A stretch of DNA of 64,000 nt from Brucella cytisi (lineage in GTDB: Bacteria > Pseudomonadota > Alphaproteobacteria > Rhizobiales > Rhizobiaceae), in the NCBI GenBank assembly GCA_012103075.1, contig JAAVLQ010000002.1, positions 124,001 through 188,000 on the forward strand, written 5' to 3'. Positions 17,476 to 25,561 of this stretch are shown piece by piece (position 1 is the stretch's first letter; every line of letters begins with the position of its first letter). A model generated the notes under the pieces. The model worked only from the letters and a program-made list of their open reading frames with translations. It was not told the origin of the DNA and ran no database searches. Both the position numbers and the translations under genes were made by a program.

Positions 17476-17742
17476 ATGAAAATCTATATCGCTGAATGGT
17501 GGACGATCACTCTATCTGCGGCTTCGGGGACACCGTCCGACCCGCCGGAAATTCCTGAAAATGAACCTGAAGGCATTCCGGTTGAGCCGCCGGAGACCAT
17601 TCCGCAACCAGATAAGGGGCCGTTCAGCCCCGACGAACCCGAACAGATACCGCCCCTTCCTATGCCTGAACATCCATCGCCCGGCCCGGTCAATCCGGGC
17701 CAGCCGACAATGCGTTGCGCGCCAACCTCCTCGTTAGTCTGA
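17476..17742 (+). CDS. proline/glutamate-rich small protein
   Basis: ATG 17476 has GGAGAG upstream. The product begins MKIYIAEWWTITLSAASGTP and then consists of Pro-Glu-rich text (PPEIPENEPEGIPVEPPETI, PDEPEQIPPLPMPEHP), so it is extended and acidic. The last ten codons may be out of frame. No family recognised. It follows the DUF3175 gene by 25 bases, probably on the same transcript, and its end overlaps the convergent flavodoxin-like gene. Confidence 0.55.
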   Translation: MKIYIAEWWTITLSAASGTPSDPPEIPENEPEGIPVEPPETIPQPDKGPFSPDEPEQIPPLPMPEHPSPGPVNPGQPTMRCAPTSSLV

Positions 17743-18366
17743 ACCGGGATAAGGAGCGGTCTTCAACAATCGTGCCAGATGTGCGCAATTGGCAGCCAAC
17801 ATTTTCGTAGCGGAAACGACGGTTTCGGGTACTTCTCCCAGATCGACGAAATTGGTTGATTGCATCGCCTCGCCCACCCAATAGGTTACGCCGTTGGCGG
17901 GGAGGGTGAAGCCCACATCGTTCAACGCCTGATAGAGCTGCGATGACACGAAATGTGCCCCGTCCTCGTTCCCAACCACTGCCGCGACGGCGACATGCCC
18001 GTAAGACGGCATTCGGTTGGCATCATCGGTCTCTGAAAGAAATGCATCCATACGTTCCAGCACGCGCTTGCAGATGCTTGATGGTTGACCGAGCCAGATC
18101 GGCGTGCCGAAAATAAGAATATCCGCATCGAGGATTTTGGTTCTGAGTGCCGACCACTCGTCGTCTTCGCCTTCGCGCGATGTAACGCCGGGTTCGATGT
18201 TGAATTCACTCAGCCGCACATGCTCCGTTTGCACGCCATAAGGAACAAGATGTGTATCGAGATAATGTAGCATCCTGTCGGTCGAAGATGGATTCTGGTC
18301 TGCACTTCGCTTCAAGGTGGCATTGAGCGCGATAGCTTTGAGGGGAGGAAGGGAAGACACTGTCAT
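17734..18366 (-). CDS. NAD(P)H-dependent FMN reductase / flavodoxin-like protein
   Basis: A flavodoxin-fold protein of 210 residues: KAIALNATLKRSADQNPSST at the FMN phosphate site, ILDADILIFGTPIWLGQPSS and VAVAAVVGNEDGAH. This is the pattern of NADPH-dependent FMN reductases and flavodoxin-like quinone reductases; the substrate is unknown. Its ATG overlaps the TGA of the upstream small gene by four bases, so they are translationally coupled. Confidence 0.85.
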   Translation of the reverse strand: MTVSSLPPLKAIALNATLKRSADQNPSSTDRMLHYLDTHLVPYGVQTEHVRLSEFNIEPGVTSREGEDDEWSALRTKILDADILIFGTPIWLGQPSSICKRVLERMDAFLSETDDANRMPSYGHVAVAAVVGNEDGAHFVSSQLYQALNDVGFTLPANGVTYWVGEAMQSTNFVDLGEVPETVVSATKMLAANCAHLARLLKTAPYPGSD

Positions 18367-18575
18367 TTTCCACCTCCCTTTCTCCCGGTGTGCTTGGGTT
18401 CACTCAACGCATCAGCAAGGTTTTTGCGGTCAGGATCGGCAAGATTGTGCCCCGCGGCATCGCGTTTCTTTGCGGGATCGTCGTCAGCGGGTTCGTAACC
18501 ACGAGGCCGGTTTTCCGGCGGGCCTTCCCATTTCGGCTTCTGATCGGTGGTGCCGGTTTTCGGATCGTGTTTCAT
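18363..18575 (-). CDS. small hydrophilic stress-type protein
   Basis: A 70-residue, Lys/Asp/Pro-rich protein (MKHDPKTGTTDQKPKWEGPP, then NRPRGYEPADDDPAKKRDAA), probably disordered. Unknown function. A GAAAC-N16-GGTT promoter lies at 18606-18630. It is the first gene of a two-gene operon with the flavodoxin-like reductase. Confidence 0.7.
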   Translation of the reverse strand: MKHDPKTGTTDQKPKWEGPPENRPRGYEPADDDPAKKRDAAGHNLADPDRKNLADALSEPKHTGRKGGGK

Positions 18576-18605
18576 GGAAACCTCCGTTTATTGAGACGGC
18601 GGCCC

Positions 18606-18630
18606 AACCTTTCAAACCTCGGATTGTTTC
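18606..18630 (-). promoter_or_regulatory. EcfG-type promoter of the 18363-18575 operon
   Basis: GAAAC-N16-GGTT on the minus strand, 31 bases before ATG 18575. Confidence 0.55.
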
Positions 18631-18696
18631 ATTGAGTGAAAAGGAGCACCGAATGATGGAGCGGGAAATGGCAAGGTTGAAGCAATGAAATTCTGC

Positions 18697-18721
18697 GGAA
18701 CAATTGGTTTTCCTCATGGTT
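18697..18721 (+). promoter_or_regulatory. EcfG-type promoter of the 18740-19823 operon
   Basis: GGAAC-N16-GGTT on the plus strand, 19 bases before ATG 18740. Confidence 0.7.
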
Positions 18722-18739
18722 GGAGCTTAGAGGCCCATA

Positions 18740-19112
18740 ATGATGAAAACAGTTCCACCGGATAAAAAGCTCTGGCGCTCGCGCAAGAGGCGCGATCCAA
18801 CGGGGTGAAACCGGCGACAAGGTTCCCGGCTTTGATCCTGCGGTAGCGCCAATGGAAACAGATGCAGAGGCTGGCGGCAGCGCTCAACCGGCTGAAGATC
18901 ACGGGACACGGCCGTTAGCGGCTCCGGTAAAACCCGATGACAGCAATGCTTCCAGTCATGCGTCCGGCCTGCGCGCATGGCCACCGAAAGAGAATGCGCG
19001 ATCCGCAAGAAAAACTACGCAGATGCGTGAAGGTCCAGCCTACATGGTCTGGTGGTTCATCATTGCCGTGGTTGTCATCGGATATTTTATAGTCTCATGG
19101 ATGTGGTCATGA
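18740..19112 (+). CDS. small membrane protein with hydrophilic N-terminus, one frameshift
   Basis: ATG 18740/18743 reads MKTVPPDKKLWRSRKRRDPT. Removing one G from the G4 run near 18806 continues it as GETGDKVPGFDPAVAPMETD, through a long hydrophilic part to a C-terminal transmembrane helix (YMVWWFIIAVVVIGYFIVSW). AGAGG precedes the start and a perfect stress promoter lies just upstream. Its TGA overlaps the next ATG (ATGA). No family known. Confidence 0.6.
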
Positions 19113-19390
19113 ACAAGCGATCAGAACGTGAACGAGGGGAGAGACAGGCTTCGCCGCGAGCGCTCCGATATTTTCCGCGCTTCGTATTAGTCATAGTGGC
19201 AGTTCTGCTCCTTCTCCTTCTCGGGTGGAGCCTGACCGGTGGTGGATCGGTAACGCAAAAGCAAGACATCCAGACACCTCCCGCCATAGGTTCCGCCGAC
19301 CAGAAGACCAAGCCGCCGGTAGAAAATGACCGACCAGAGACCGGCACGGGCGGCGACCAGCCGGTGCAGGCGCCCGCTCACCAGAAATGA
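19109..19390 (+). CDS. small single-pass membrane protein
   Basis: A 93-residue protein: basic N-terminus (MNKRSERERGERQASPRALR), one membrane helix (FVLVIVAVLLLLLLGWSL) and a Thr/Pro/Asp-rich external tail. The ATG overlaps the upstream TGA by four bases, indicating coupling. Function unknown. Confidence 0.65.
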   Translation: MNKRSERERGERQASPRALRYFPRFVLVIVAVLLLLLLGWSLTGGGSVTQKQDIQTPPAIGSADQKTKPPVENDRPETGTGGDQPVQAPAHQK

Positions 19391-19399
19391 GGATCAATC

Positions 19400-19564
19400 A
19401 TGAACGAGAAATCAACCACCCCGCTGACGGATGATGAAGACATCAAGTTCCCGGCCGAGAACTCGGATATTTCTCCGCTGCAAGCTAGCCAGTTGATCGA
19501 GCGGTTTGGAAGGGATCGGAAAAAATTGCTTGAAGAAGCGAAGAAATTTAAAGCGGAAGGGTAG
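19400..19564 (+). CDS. 54-residue protein, unknown
   Basis: This short gene begins at ATG 19400, preceded by GAGGA, and reads MNEKSTTPLTDDEDIKFPAE then PLQASQLIERFGRDRKKLLE to a TA-rich stop at 19564. The second half looks like an amphipathic helix. It lies nine bases after 19109-19390 and four bases before 19569-19823, within the operon starting at 18740. Confidence 0.62.
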   Translation: MNEKSTTPLTDDEDIKFPAENSDISPLQASQLIERFGRDRKKLLEEAKKFKAEG

Positions 19565-19568
19565 AACC

Positions 19569-19823
19569 ATGGCTCAGATCACACGTGACCACGACAAGAT
19601 CCGCCGGTGGGCGGAAGACCGAAACGGGCGGCCCGCAATGGTGGAAACCGGCAGCGAAGGCGGCATATTGCGTATCGATTTCGCAGAAAAAGACCACAAT
19701 CTGGAGGAAATCAATTGGGATGATTTCTTCACCATCTTTGACGATCGAAAGCTCGCTTTCCTCTACGAAGAAATGGGCGATAGCCGCTTTAACAAGTTTA
19801 TAGACGCCGAGCAGAATTCGTGA
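19569..19823 (+). CDS. small conserved acidic protein
   Basis: An 84-residue protein: HDKIRRWAEDRNGRPAMVET, GGILRIDFAEKDHNLEEINW, DDFFTIFDDRKLAFLYEE and SRFNKFIDAEQ. I recognise this as a widespread bacterial hypothetical (often mis-annotated as a glucan branching enzyme); no function is established. Last gene of the operon from 18740. Confidence 0.72.
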   Translation: MAQITRDHDKIRRWAEDRNGRPAMVETGSEGGILRIDFAEKDHNLEEINWDDFFTIFDDRKLAFLYEEMGDSRFNKFIDAEQNS

Positions 19824-19870
19824 TTGCAACTAACCCGTGTCGATAGGCGAACTCTAGTTGGGCTGGGAAT

Positions 19871-20158
19871 TCAGGAAGGGCCCTTCGAGCCGGGCAGAAC
19901 GTTCACATTCGCTGCGACGGGCGCATCAGGGTGACGCTCCATATATCTCTTGTGGGCAAGTCCCGACGCCAATTCCGCAATGTAGTTCAAATCCCTCAGC
20001 CCGTTTTGGTAAAGCATAACGATTGCAGAAGAAAGGTCGGTCGCAGCATATTCCCTGTCGCTTTCTTCAAGAATGATCGCGGCGTTGGAAAAGCAGCTGC
20101 GCATAAAGTTCACTTCTTCTGGCTTATAAATGCGGCTTGCTTCGTTGAAGAGCGGCAT
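19871..20158 (-). CDS. small conserved protein, paralogue of 7036-7308
   Basis: A 95-residue protein beginning MPLFNEASRIYKPEEVNFMR and sharing ILEESDR, LYQNGLRDLNYIAELASGLA and HKRY blocks with the protein at 7036-7308. ATG 20158 aligns with the paralogue and has GGAG six bases upstream; the frame is open six codons further. Unknown function. Confidence 0.75.
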   Translation of the reverse strand: MPLFNEASRIYKPEEVNFMRSCFSNAAIILEESDREYAATDLSSAIVMLYQNGLRDLNYIAELASGLAHKRYMERHPDAPVAANVNVLPGSKGPS

Positions 20159-20251
20159 CTCATTCTCCTTTCGCAAGCATCAACGATATGCTTCCTGACT
20201 GTTTAAGATTGCCCCATTTGATCACTTCATGTTTTGGGGCGCGCTTAGAAG

Positions 20252-20450
20252 TCACGGCAAGCGTCCACTGCCGTCTTCGGGGTGGCGTTCAAGATTCTGA
20301 CGGTTGAGATGCTCGAGAACCCGCTTTGCCTCTTCTTCGTTCAATGCGATTTGCAGCTTGCCTTCGAACGTGATCGGATTGCCCTTGAAGGCGTCAATCA
20401 CCGACCGGTGCCATCGCCATTTTGTGAAGTTTGTATCCGTTTTCGATCAT
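20252..20450 (-). CDS. small protein, unknown, one frameshift
   Basis: ATG 20450 follows GGGAGA. The first frame reads MIENGYKLHKMA; after a one-base shift near 20415 it continues WHRSVIDAFKGNPITFEGKL, then ALNEEEAKRVLEHLNRQNLE to a TGA at 20252, about 66 residues. No family recognised. It lies 33 bases after pcm on the same strand and is probably co-transcribed with it. Confidence 0.5.
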
Positions 20451-20483
20451 GGTCTTCTCCCGTTCTTCGCGGCCCAAATCATA

Positions 20484-21136
20484 TCAGTTCATGTCGGGCC
20501 AAGCCCTGTCTCCCACAAGCGGTACGAACATCACGCCGCCGAGATCTTCCTCGTCGAATTCCTCCGTAGATTTACGAGTGATGCACAGAAGGCGCTGGGC
20601 ACCCGCCATACTGCCGACCGGTATGATGAGCCGCCCGCCCGGTTTGAGTTGCTCCTTGAGGGGTGAGGGATGTCCGGAGCGCCTGCTGCAACAATGATCG
20701 CATCGAAAGGAGCTTCTTCTGGCCAACCATTGCTGCCGTCGCCCGTACGCACATGGATATTATCGCAGCGAAGGTCTTCGAAGCGTTGTCGCGCGGCTTC
20801 GGCAAGGGAGGAATACCGTTCGACGGTGAATATCTGACCGGCTATCTGTGCCATGATCGCCGCGGCGTAGCCGGAGCCTGTTCCAATTTCGAGGACGCGT
20901 TCAGCCCCATCTAGCTGCGCCGATGCAATCATGAAGGCGGTCATATATGGTTGTGAGATCGTCTGGCAATTTTTGATTGGTAGAGGTGTGTCTTCATAGG
21001 CAAACTCGATAAAGCCTTCATCAATGAATTTCTCACGAGCCACCGTGCCCATCGCTTCCAGCACGCGCGTGTCGTGGATACCGTGATGGATAAGCTGCTC
21101 CACCATTTGGGCGCGAGCTTTCTCAAGATTTCTCAT
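20484..21136 (-). CDS. pcm: protein-L-isoaspartate O-methyltransferase, one frameshift
   Basis: PCMT repairs isoaspartyl damage in aged or stressed proteins using SAM. Motifs: MVEQLIHHGIHDTRVLEAMG, the NCQTISQPYMTAFM segment, the SAM loop VLEIGTGSGYAAAI, and FDAIIVAAGAPDIP. The frame breaks near 20660 in a C run; one C restores LKEQLKPGGRLIIPVG to a stop at 20484. ATG 21136 starts the family-like protein. Its promoter is GGAAC-N17-CGTT. Confidence 0.9.
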
Positions 21137-21211
21137 TGTCGCTCTTTCGGGTCGAAATGGACCCAATCCATTCTCTGTAGACATCAGCATGAAAGGCAGA
21201 GAAACAGGAAA

Positions 21212-21237
21212 AACGAAAGGCCCGTCCAAATGGTTCC
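21212..21237 (-). promoter_or_regulatory. EcfG-type promoter of pcm
   Basis: GGAAC-N17-CGTT on the minus strand, 76 bases before ATG 21136; the only one here with the canonical CGTT. The rest of the gap from 21238 to 21614 shows nothing I can support. Confidence 0.7.
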
Positions 21238-21614
21238 AATGAACGGCTCAGAACCGGGCGTGGCATCAGTATTACGCTCATCAAATGTGATGTCGCATTT
21301 CAAGAGAAGTGCCGAACGCTGATTGCGAGCATCTCGACCGGCAATGAGATGGCTCGATCAACGCGTCAGTGACGACCGCTTCTGAGTTCTTGTTAGTTAA
21401 AACCCGATAATCTCGTATGAATGTTGCGATTGAATGCCGATCGTTAGAAGGACGGCCAAGGAAAATCAGCAGTGCTAAGGAGTCGACGTTTGCCTATGTA
21501 AGTACAAAAAGCCATCATGATTTTGAAGCTGCTAGCCTGTTGCTAAGCTAAACTCATTCTTGGAGCAAACGATTAGTTTGTGCAAATTATCTTAACAATT
21601 TCAAGGAGATCGAA

Positions 21615-21689
<75 letters not shown>

Positions 21690-21702
21690 ATTCGATGTGG
21701 CG

Positions 21703-21731
21703 CATACACCATATCACGTTGCGCCCGTCAA
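21703..21731 (-). promoter_or_regulatory. sigma70 promoter of tRNA-Val
   Basis: TTGACG-N17-TGTATG on the minus strand; the predicted start is about seven bases before the mature tRNA 5' end. Confidence 0.65.
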
Positions 21732-21801
21732 TGCCCTTTTATGAAGTTTTTCGTCTTTTTGTTGATGATAAAACAAAGGGCCGCAAATCTGCGGGATCGC
21801 C

Positions 21802-22163
21802 TCATGCGGCGATCAACATTTTTCGATTTCGTTTACCAGATCACGCAGGTGGAATGGTTTGGAAAGTACCTTTGCGTCGCGCGGTGCGTCCGAATCGGGG
21901 TTGAGTGCAACAGCGGCGAAGCCGGTAATGAACATGATCTTCAGGTCCGGATCGATTTCTGTCGCGCGGCGCGCCAGTTCGATGCCGTCCATTTCCGGCA
22001 TGACAATATCGGTCAGCAGAAGGGAGAAAGGTTCTTCCTGCAATCTTTCATAAGCGCTCGCTCCATTGTCGAAGTGCGTTACGTGATAGCCGGCTTTTTC
22101 CAACGCCTTGACGAGGAAACGGCGCATATCATTGTCATCTTCAGCTAGAAGGATTCTCTTCAT
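21802..22163 (-). CDS. cpdR: response regulator CpdR, one frameshift at the end
   Basis: A single receiver domain of about 120 residues. MKRILLAEDDNDMRRFLVKA at the start, phosphoacceptor Asp in LLLTDIVMPEMDGIELA, and KVLSKPFHLRDLV with the conserved Lys. In alphaproteobacteria CpdR, dephosphorylated by the CckA-ChpT relay, primes ClpXP for CtrA degradation. An A5 run near 21819 lacks one A; corrected, the protein ends EIEKMLIAA at 21802. ATG 22163 is the usual start. Confidence 0.92.
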
Positions 22164-22470
22164 TGTTCCGTCCGAATTCTGTGTCGTGTTCATCGCCCGA
22201 AAGCTGATCCTTACGACTCGATATCCACCGTAGAAAACGCTTCTTTGGTAAATATGAAATGAATACTCGCGTGAATGTTAATTGTTATGGCGCGTATTTG
22301 GCAACAAGCTGTTTAGTGTGACAGGATTGTCGCATATGCATGCCATGCGAAGGCCGGAAGATTCGGCTTCCAGCCATTTGCACGCATGGGCCGTCTGACG
22401 TAATTTATTGCAATACTGACGTGGATCGTCGTCGAATGGCCTGAATGATCAGGCCGAAAACGGGTGAAGA
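22164..22470. other. intergenic, nothing recognised
   Basis: A 307-base divergent gap between cpdR and the formylglutamate amidohydrolase-like gene. It must hold both promoters, but I saw no clear sigma70 or CtrA (TTAA-N7-TTAA) site. Confidence 0.5.
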
Positions 22471-23360
22471 ATGAGTTTGGAGCGCGATTTTAGTCTGATA
22501 CCGCCCTTCGAGATCTGCGCTCCGGCGGAACAGCGTATTCCGTTCGTCTTTAATTCACCGCATAGCGGACGCTATTACCCGCATTCTTTCGTCGAAGCGT
22601 CGCGTCTCGACGCCTTGAGCATACGTCATTCGGAAGACTGCTATGTCGATGAGCTTTTGCTTCCGCCATGCGGCTCGGGGCGCCCTTACTCAAGGCCCAT
22701 TTCCCGCGCGCTTTCCTCGATGTGAACCGTGAGGCCTACGAACTTGACCCGCGCATGTTTGCTGAGCCATTGCCGCCTTTCGTCAACAGCCAGTCGGCGC
22801 GCGTTGCCGGCGGGCTTGGTACGGTGCCGCGTCTGGTCGGTGAGGGGCAGTTGATCTATCCGGGGCGCATTCCGCTCGCCGAAGCATTTTACCGTATAGA
22901 AGACCTCTACAAGCCCTACCATCAGACGCTTGATACATTGCTTCAGTCCACCCGTCAGCGTTTTGGTTATGCGGTACTGATAGATTGTCATTCGATGCCC
23001 GGTGGTTCGCGGCCCGGTGAAGTTGGATCGCGTCCGGATTTTATCGTTGGTGATCGTTTCGGTCGGTCATGCAGCGAAAGGCTGACGCAGGCTGCCATCG
23101 ATCTGCTACAGGATCTGGGCTATACTGTTGCGCACAACAAGCCCTATGCGGGCGGGTTTATCACGGAGCATTACGGGCGACCCGCCATGGCTTGCCACGC
23201 TCTCCAGATCGAGATCAATCGCAGTCTTTATGTGAATGAGCAGAGCCTGCACAAGCTTGCCGGTTTCGAAACGCTCTGTGCTGATCTGCATGGTTTTCTG
23301 AGCGACCTGACATCCTTACCGGACGATCTCTTTATTACGCCGCCTCTGGCAGCAGAATAA
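22471..23360 (+). CDS. N-formylglutamate amidohydrolase family protein, one frameshift
   Basis: The family signature FVFNSPHSGRYYPHSF is followed by HSEDCYVDEL; then, in the next frame, MRLGAPLLKAHFPRAFLDVN, FGYAVLIDCHSMPGG and ALQIEINRSLYVNE. These are zinc-dependent amidohydrolases; the true substrate in Brucellaceae outside the hut pathway is unclear. The break is near 22660 (a G or C lost after CTTTTG). The gene is followed by the terminator of the antisense-oriented sRNA. Confidence 0.88.
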
Positions 23361-23384
23361 TTCGTTCCGTCGAGCGCTTCTCGC

Positions 23385-23473
23385 AAATAAAAGAACCGCG
23401 CCCGAACGATACGAGCGCGGTCAAAGACTAGGGAGGAAATGCCCCGAAAGGCATCGACAGGAAAACCTGTCTG
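23385..23473 (-). ncRNA. trans-acting small RNA with anti-Shine-Dalgarno loop (suhB/MmgR-like)
   Basis: On the minus strand a sigma70 promoter is followed by three stem-loops: GACAGG-TTTT-CCTGTC, ATGCC-TTTCGG-GGCAT, and a Rho-independent terminator ACCGCGC/GCGCGGT followed by TCTTTTATTT. The single-stranded stretch between the second hairpin and the terminator contains CCUCCCU (plus 23428-23439), complementary to Shine-Dalgarno sequences. Length is about 89 bases. Position beside a suhB/hisN-like phosphatase gene and the layout fit the Rhizobiales suhB RNA (MmgR, alpha-r8) family; that name is from memory. Confidence 0.72.
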
Positions 23474-23479
23474 GGATTT

Positions 23480-23508
23480 AAGTTACGTCCGAATAGCGGT
23501 AACGTCAA
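23480..23508 (-). promoter_or_regulatory. sigma70 promoter of the small RNA
   Basis: CTTGACG-N17-TAACTT on the minus strand; the predicted start is at about 23473. Confidence 0.7.
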
Positions 23509-23613
23509 GAAAATGCGCACATTTTTGGGCTTATTCTAGTGTGCTCGTTATGTAGGCAAAATTAGCATGGTTTGCATAAGTATGCGCCATGTCTTGGAAA
23601 CAGGAGTTCGGGG

Positions 23614-24399
23614 TTGCTGATCGATAAGGCATTTTTTTTTCCGAAGTGGCTGCAGCTGCATCTGCTCAGACGCTTCCACGTTTTCGTCAGCTGACGGAAA
23701 TAGACAACAAATATAGTGTCGGTTTCGATCCGGTGACCGAAGCGGACCGGGCGGCAGAGCGTGCGATTCGTGCGGTTATTGGCAGCGTTTTTCCCGACCA
23801 TGGTATTCTTGGGGAAGAATACGGGCCGGAGAATATTGACCGCAGCCATGTCTGGGTCATCGATCCCATCGATGGAACCCGTGCTTTCATTTCCGGCCTG
23901 CCGGTTTGGGGCACGCTTTTGGGGCTGACAGTCGACGGCGATGCCAAAGCGGGAATGATGTCGCAACCCTTCACCGGCGAGTTGTTCTACAGCGACGGCA
24001 ATGGCGCTTATCTCATGCGTAATGGCGGCGAAGACGCGCCTCGCCGTTTGTCGGTGCGCAAGAATGCAACCTTGGCCGATGCCACGATGTTCACGACGAC
24101 GCCCGCTCTTTTCAAGGGTGAAAGCCGCAAGGGATTTGATCGGCTGGAAAGCGCTGTTCGGTTGTCCCGCTATGGAGTCGATTGCTATGCGTTCGCGATG
24201 CTGGCAAGCGGCTTTGCCGACATTGTAGTTGAAGCAGGTCTGCAGCCTTATGACATCGTCGCGCTTATTCCGCTGATTGAGCAGGCTGGCGGTGTGGTGA
24301 CGCAACGCGATGGCGGCCCGGCGGAAAAAGGGCGGCGATGTTGTCGCCGCCGCTTCTCCTGAACTGCACAGGGCAGCGCTTGATCTGCTGAATAGCTAG
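23614..24399 (+). CDS. inositol monophosphatase-family phosphatase (histidinol-phosphatase HisN-like), two frameshifts
   Basis: The metal-binding motifs are clear: FDPVTEADRAAERAIR, GILGEEYG, and WVIDPIDGTRAFISG, with YGVDCYAFAMLASGFADIV and the PYDIVALIPLIEQAGG end. The family includes HisN and SuhB; HisN is likelier from the TEADRAAE and RAFISGLP style. A TTG start at 23614 has AGGAG upstream and reads LIDKAFF into the T9 run at 23632-23640, whose length is wrong. A second error (GGG for GG) near 24330 hides the true end, DVVAAASPELHRAALDLLNS, at 24399. Confidence 0.85.
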
Positions 24400-25392
24400 C
24401 TAAATACCGGAGGCCATCGGTTCAATGGTCTCCGGCATGGTTTCGACCTCGGACGAGCCCGGAATGAAGGCATCGAAGGCGGCCCAGAGCTGCTCACGAT
24501 AAAAGTCAGCTTCCTGAAGCATCTCATGACGTGCGCCGGTAATTGTCGTCAGCGAGACATTGCGCGTGCGGGCGACAAAACGCTCGATCACCGACGTGGA
24601 AACCACGCGGTCGGCGCCAGCGGCAATGATGAGAACCGGTACCGTTGATCCGCTGTAGAAATCCGGTTGATTTATGCGTCGCGAGGTCTCGAGGGCGCTC
24701 CAGAGCCACCGGGCGGTCGGACCGCCAAGTGCAAGATCCGGGTGAAGCCGTGGAATTTCCATATTACGCATGAAGCGTGCCGGATCGCTGGTCAGCGGAT
24801 TGCCTGCAAAAGGACGCGAAGCCAGCCTGCGTCCGCCGGAGGCATAAACCCGGCTGAGGCCGAGCCATCGAAAAGCGGCGGCGATACGACGTACATTATC
24901 GTCGCTAAGTTTCTGTCCATCGAGCCCCATGAAGGGCGCGCACAGCACCATACGGCTGATGCGCGATGTCAGCCTGTCCATCGATGAAAGCGCCACAAGT
25001 GCACCGGCGGAATGGCCGAGAATGTAGAAGGGCGGACGACAGTCGGGCAAAGCGATCTGGTCAAGGATAAGGTCGAGATCGTCCGAATAATCGTCGAAAC
25101 TGCGGACATAGCCGCGCTGGCGGTCCTTCAGCAACCGGTGCGAGCCGCCTTGCCCGCGCCAGTCGAAAGTTACGACCGTGAAGCCGCGTGCGCTCAGATC
25201 GGTCATGGTTTCGAAATATTTTTCGATGAATTCATTGCGCCCCTGAAGCAGGACCACCGTTCCTCGTATCGGCCTTGTTTCGGCTTTCAGAATGGCATAG
25301 CGCAGGGTCTTGCCGCTCTTCGCTTCGAGCAGTCCGGCCTTAATCCCGTGCGGAATCGGATTTGCGTCGGTTTCGAAAAGTAGTTCCGACAT
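24400..25392 (-). CDS. lysophospholipase-like alpha/beta hydrolase
   Basis: A 330-residue S33-type hydrolase: LQGRNEFIEKYFETMTDLSA, FDWRGQGGSHRLL, nucleophile in ILGHSAGALVALSS, acid in AAGADRVVS and His in GARHEMLQE. It resembles PldB (lysophospholipase L2) and monoacylglycerol lipases. It converges directly on the hisN-like gene (stop codons adjacent). The frame is intact. Confidence 0.85.
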   Translation of the reverse strand: MSELLFETDANPIPHGIKAGLLEAKSGKTLRYAILKAETRPIRGTVVLLQGRNEFIEKYFETMTDLSARGFTVVTFDWRGQGGSHRLLKDRQRGYVRSFDDYSDDLDLILDQIALPDCRPPFYILGHSAGALVALSSMDRLTSRISRMVLCAPFMGLDGQKLSDDNVRRIAAAFRWLGLSRVYASGGRRLASRPFAGNPLTSDPARFMRNMEIPRLHPDLALGGPTARWLWSALETSRRINQPDFYSGSTVPVLIIAAGADRVVSTSVIERFVARTRNVSLTTITGARHEMLQEADFYREQLWAAFDAFIPGSSEVETMPETIEPMASGI

Positions 25393-25466
25393 CCAATTGC
25401 GAACCTTTCTGTTTCAGATCGTGATATGGGGCTCCAGCATAATGGGGCAATTGATGATAAAAGTAA

Positions 25467-25492
25467 CCGGAAGTTCGAGAACGAACTTCCGG
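25467..25492 (-). terminator. Rho-independent terminator after 25562-25959
   Basis: Perfect 11-base-pair stem CCGGAAGTTCG/CGAACTTCCGG followed on the minus strand by TTACTTTTATC. Confidence 0.8.
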
Positions 25493-25561
25493 CTCAAAGA
25501 ACAACCGGTGCAAGGGACGTTACACCAGCTGGTCTATAGAGAAACTTGAAGAGGGTAGAGC

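Noticed and set aside
18653..18688. 11-codon ORF after AAGGAG
   Set aside because: Too short to support, and it lies between the divergent promoters at 18606 and 18697.
23441..23560. 38-codon plus-strand ORF (MPRKASTGKP) with AGGGAGGA upstream
   Set aside because: Its SD is the complement of the sRNA's exposed loop and it lies across the sRNA hairpins; the minus-strand RNA explains the sequence better.
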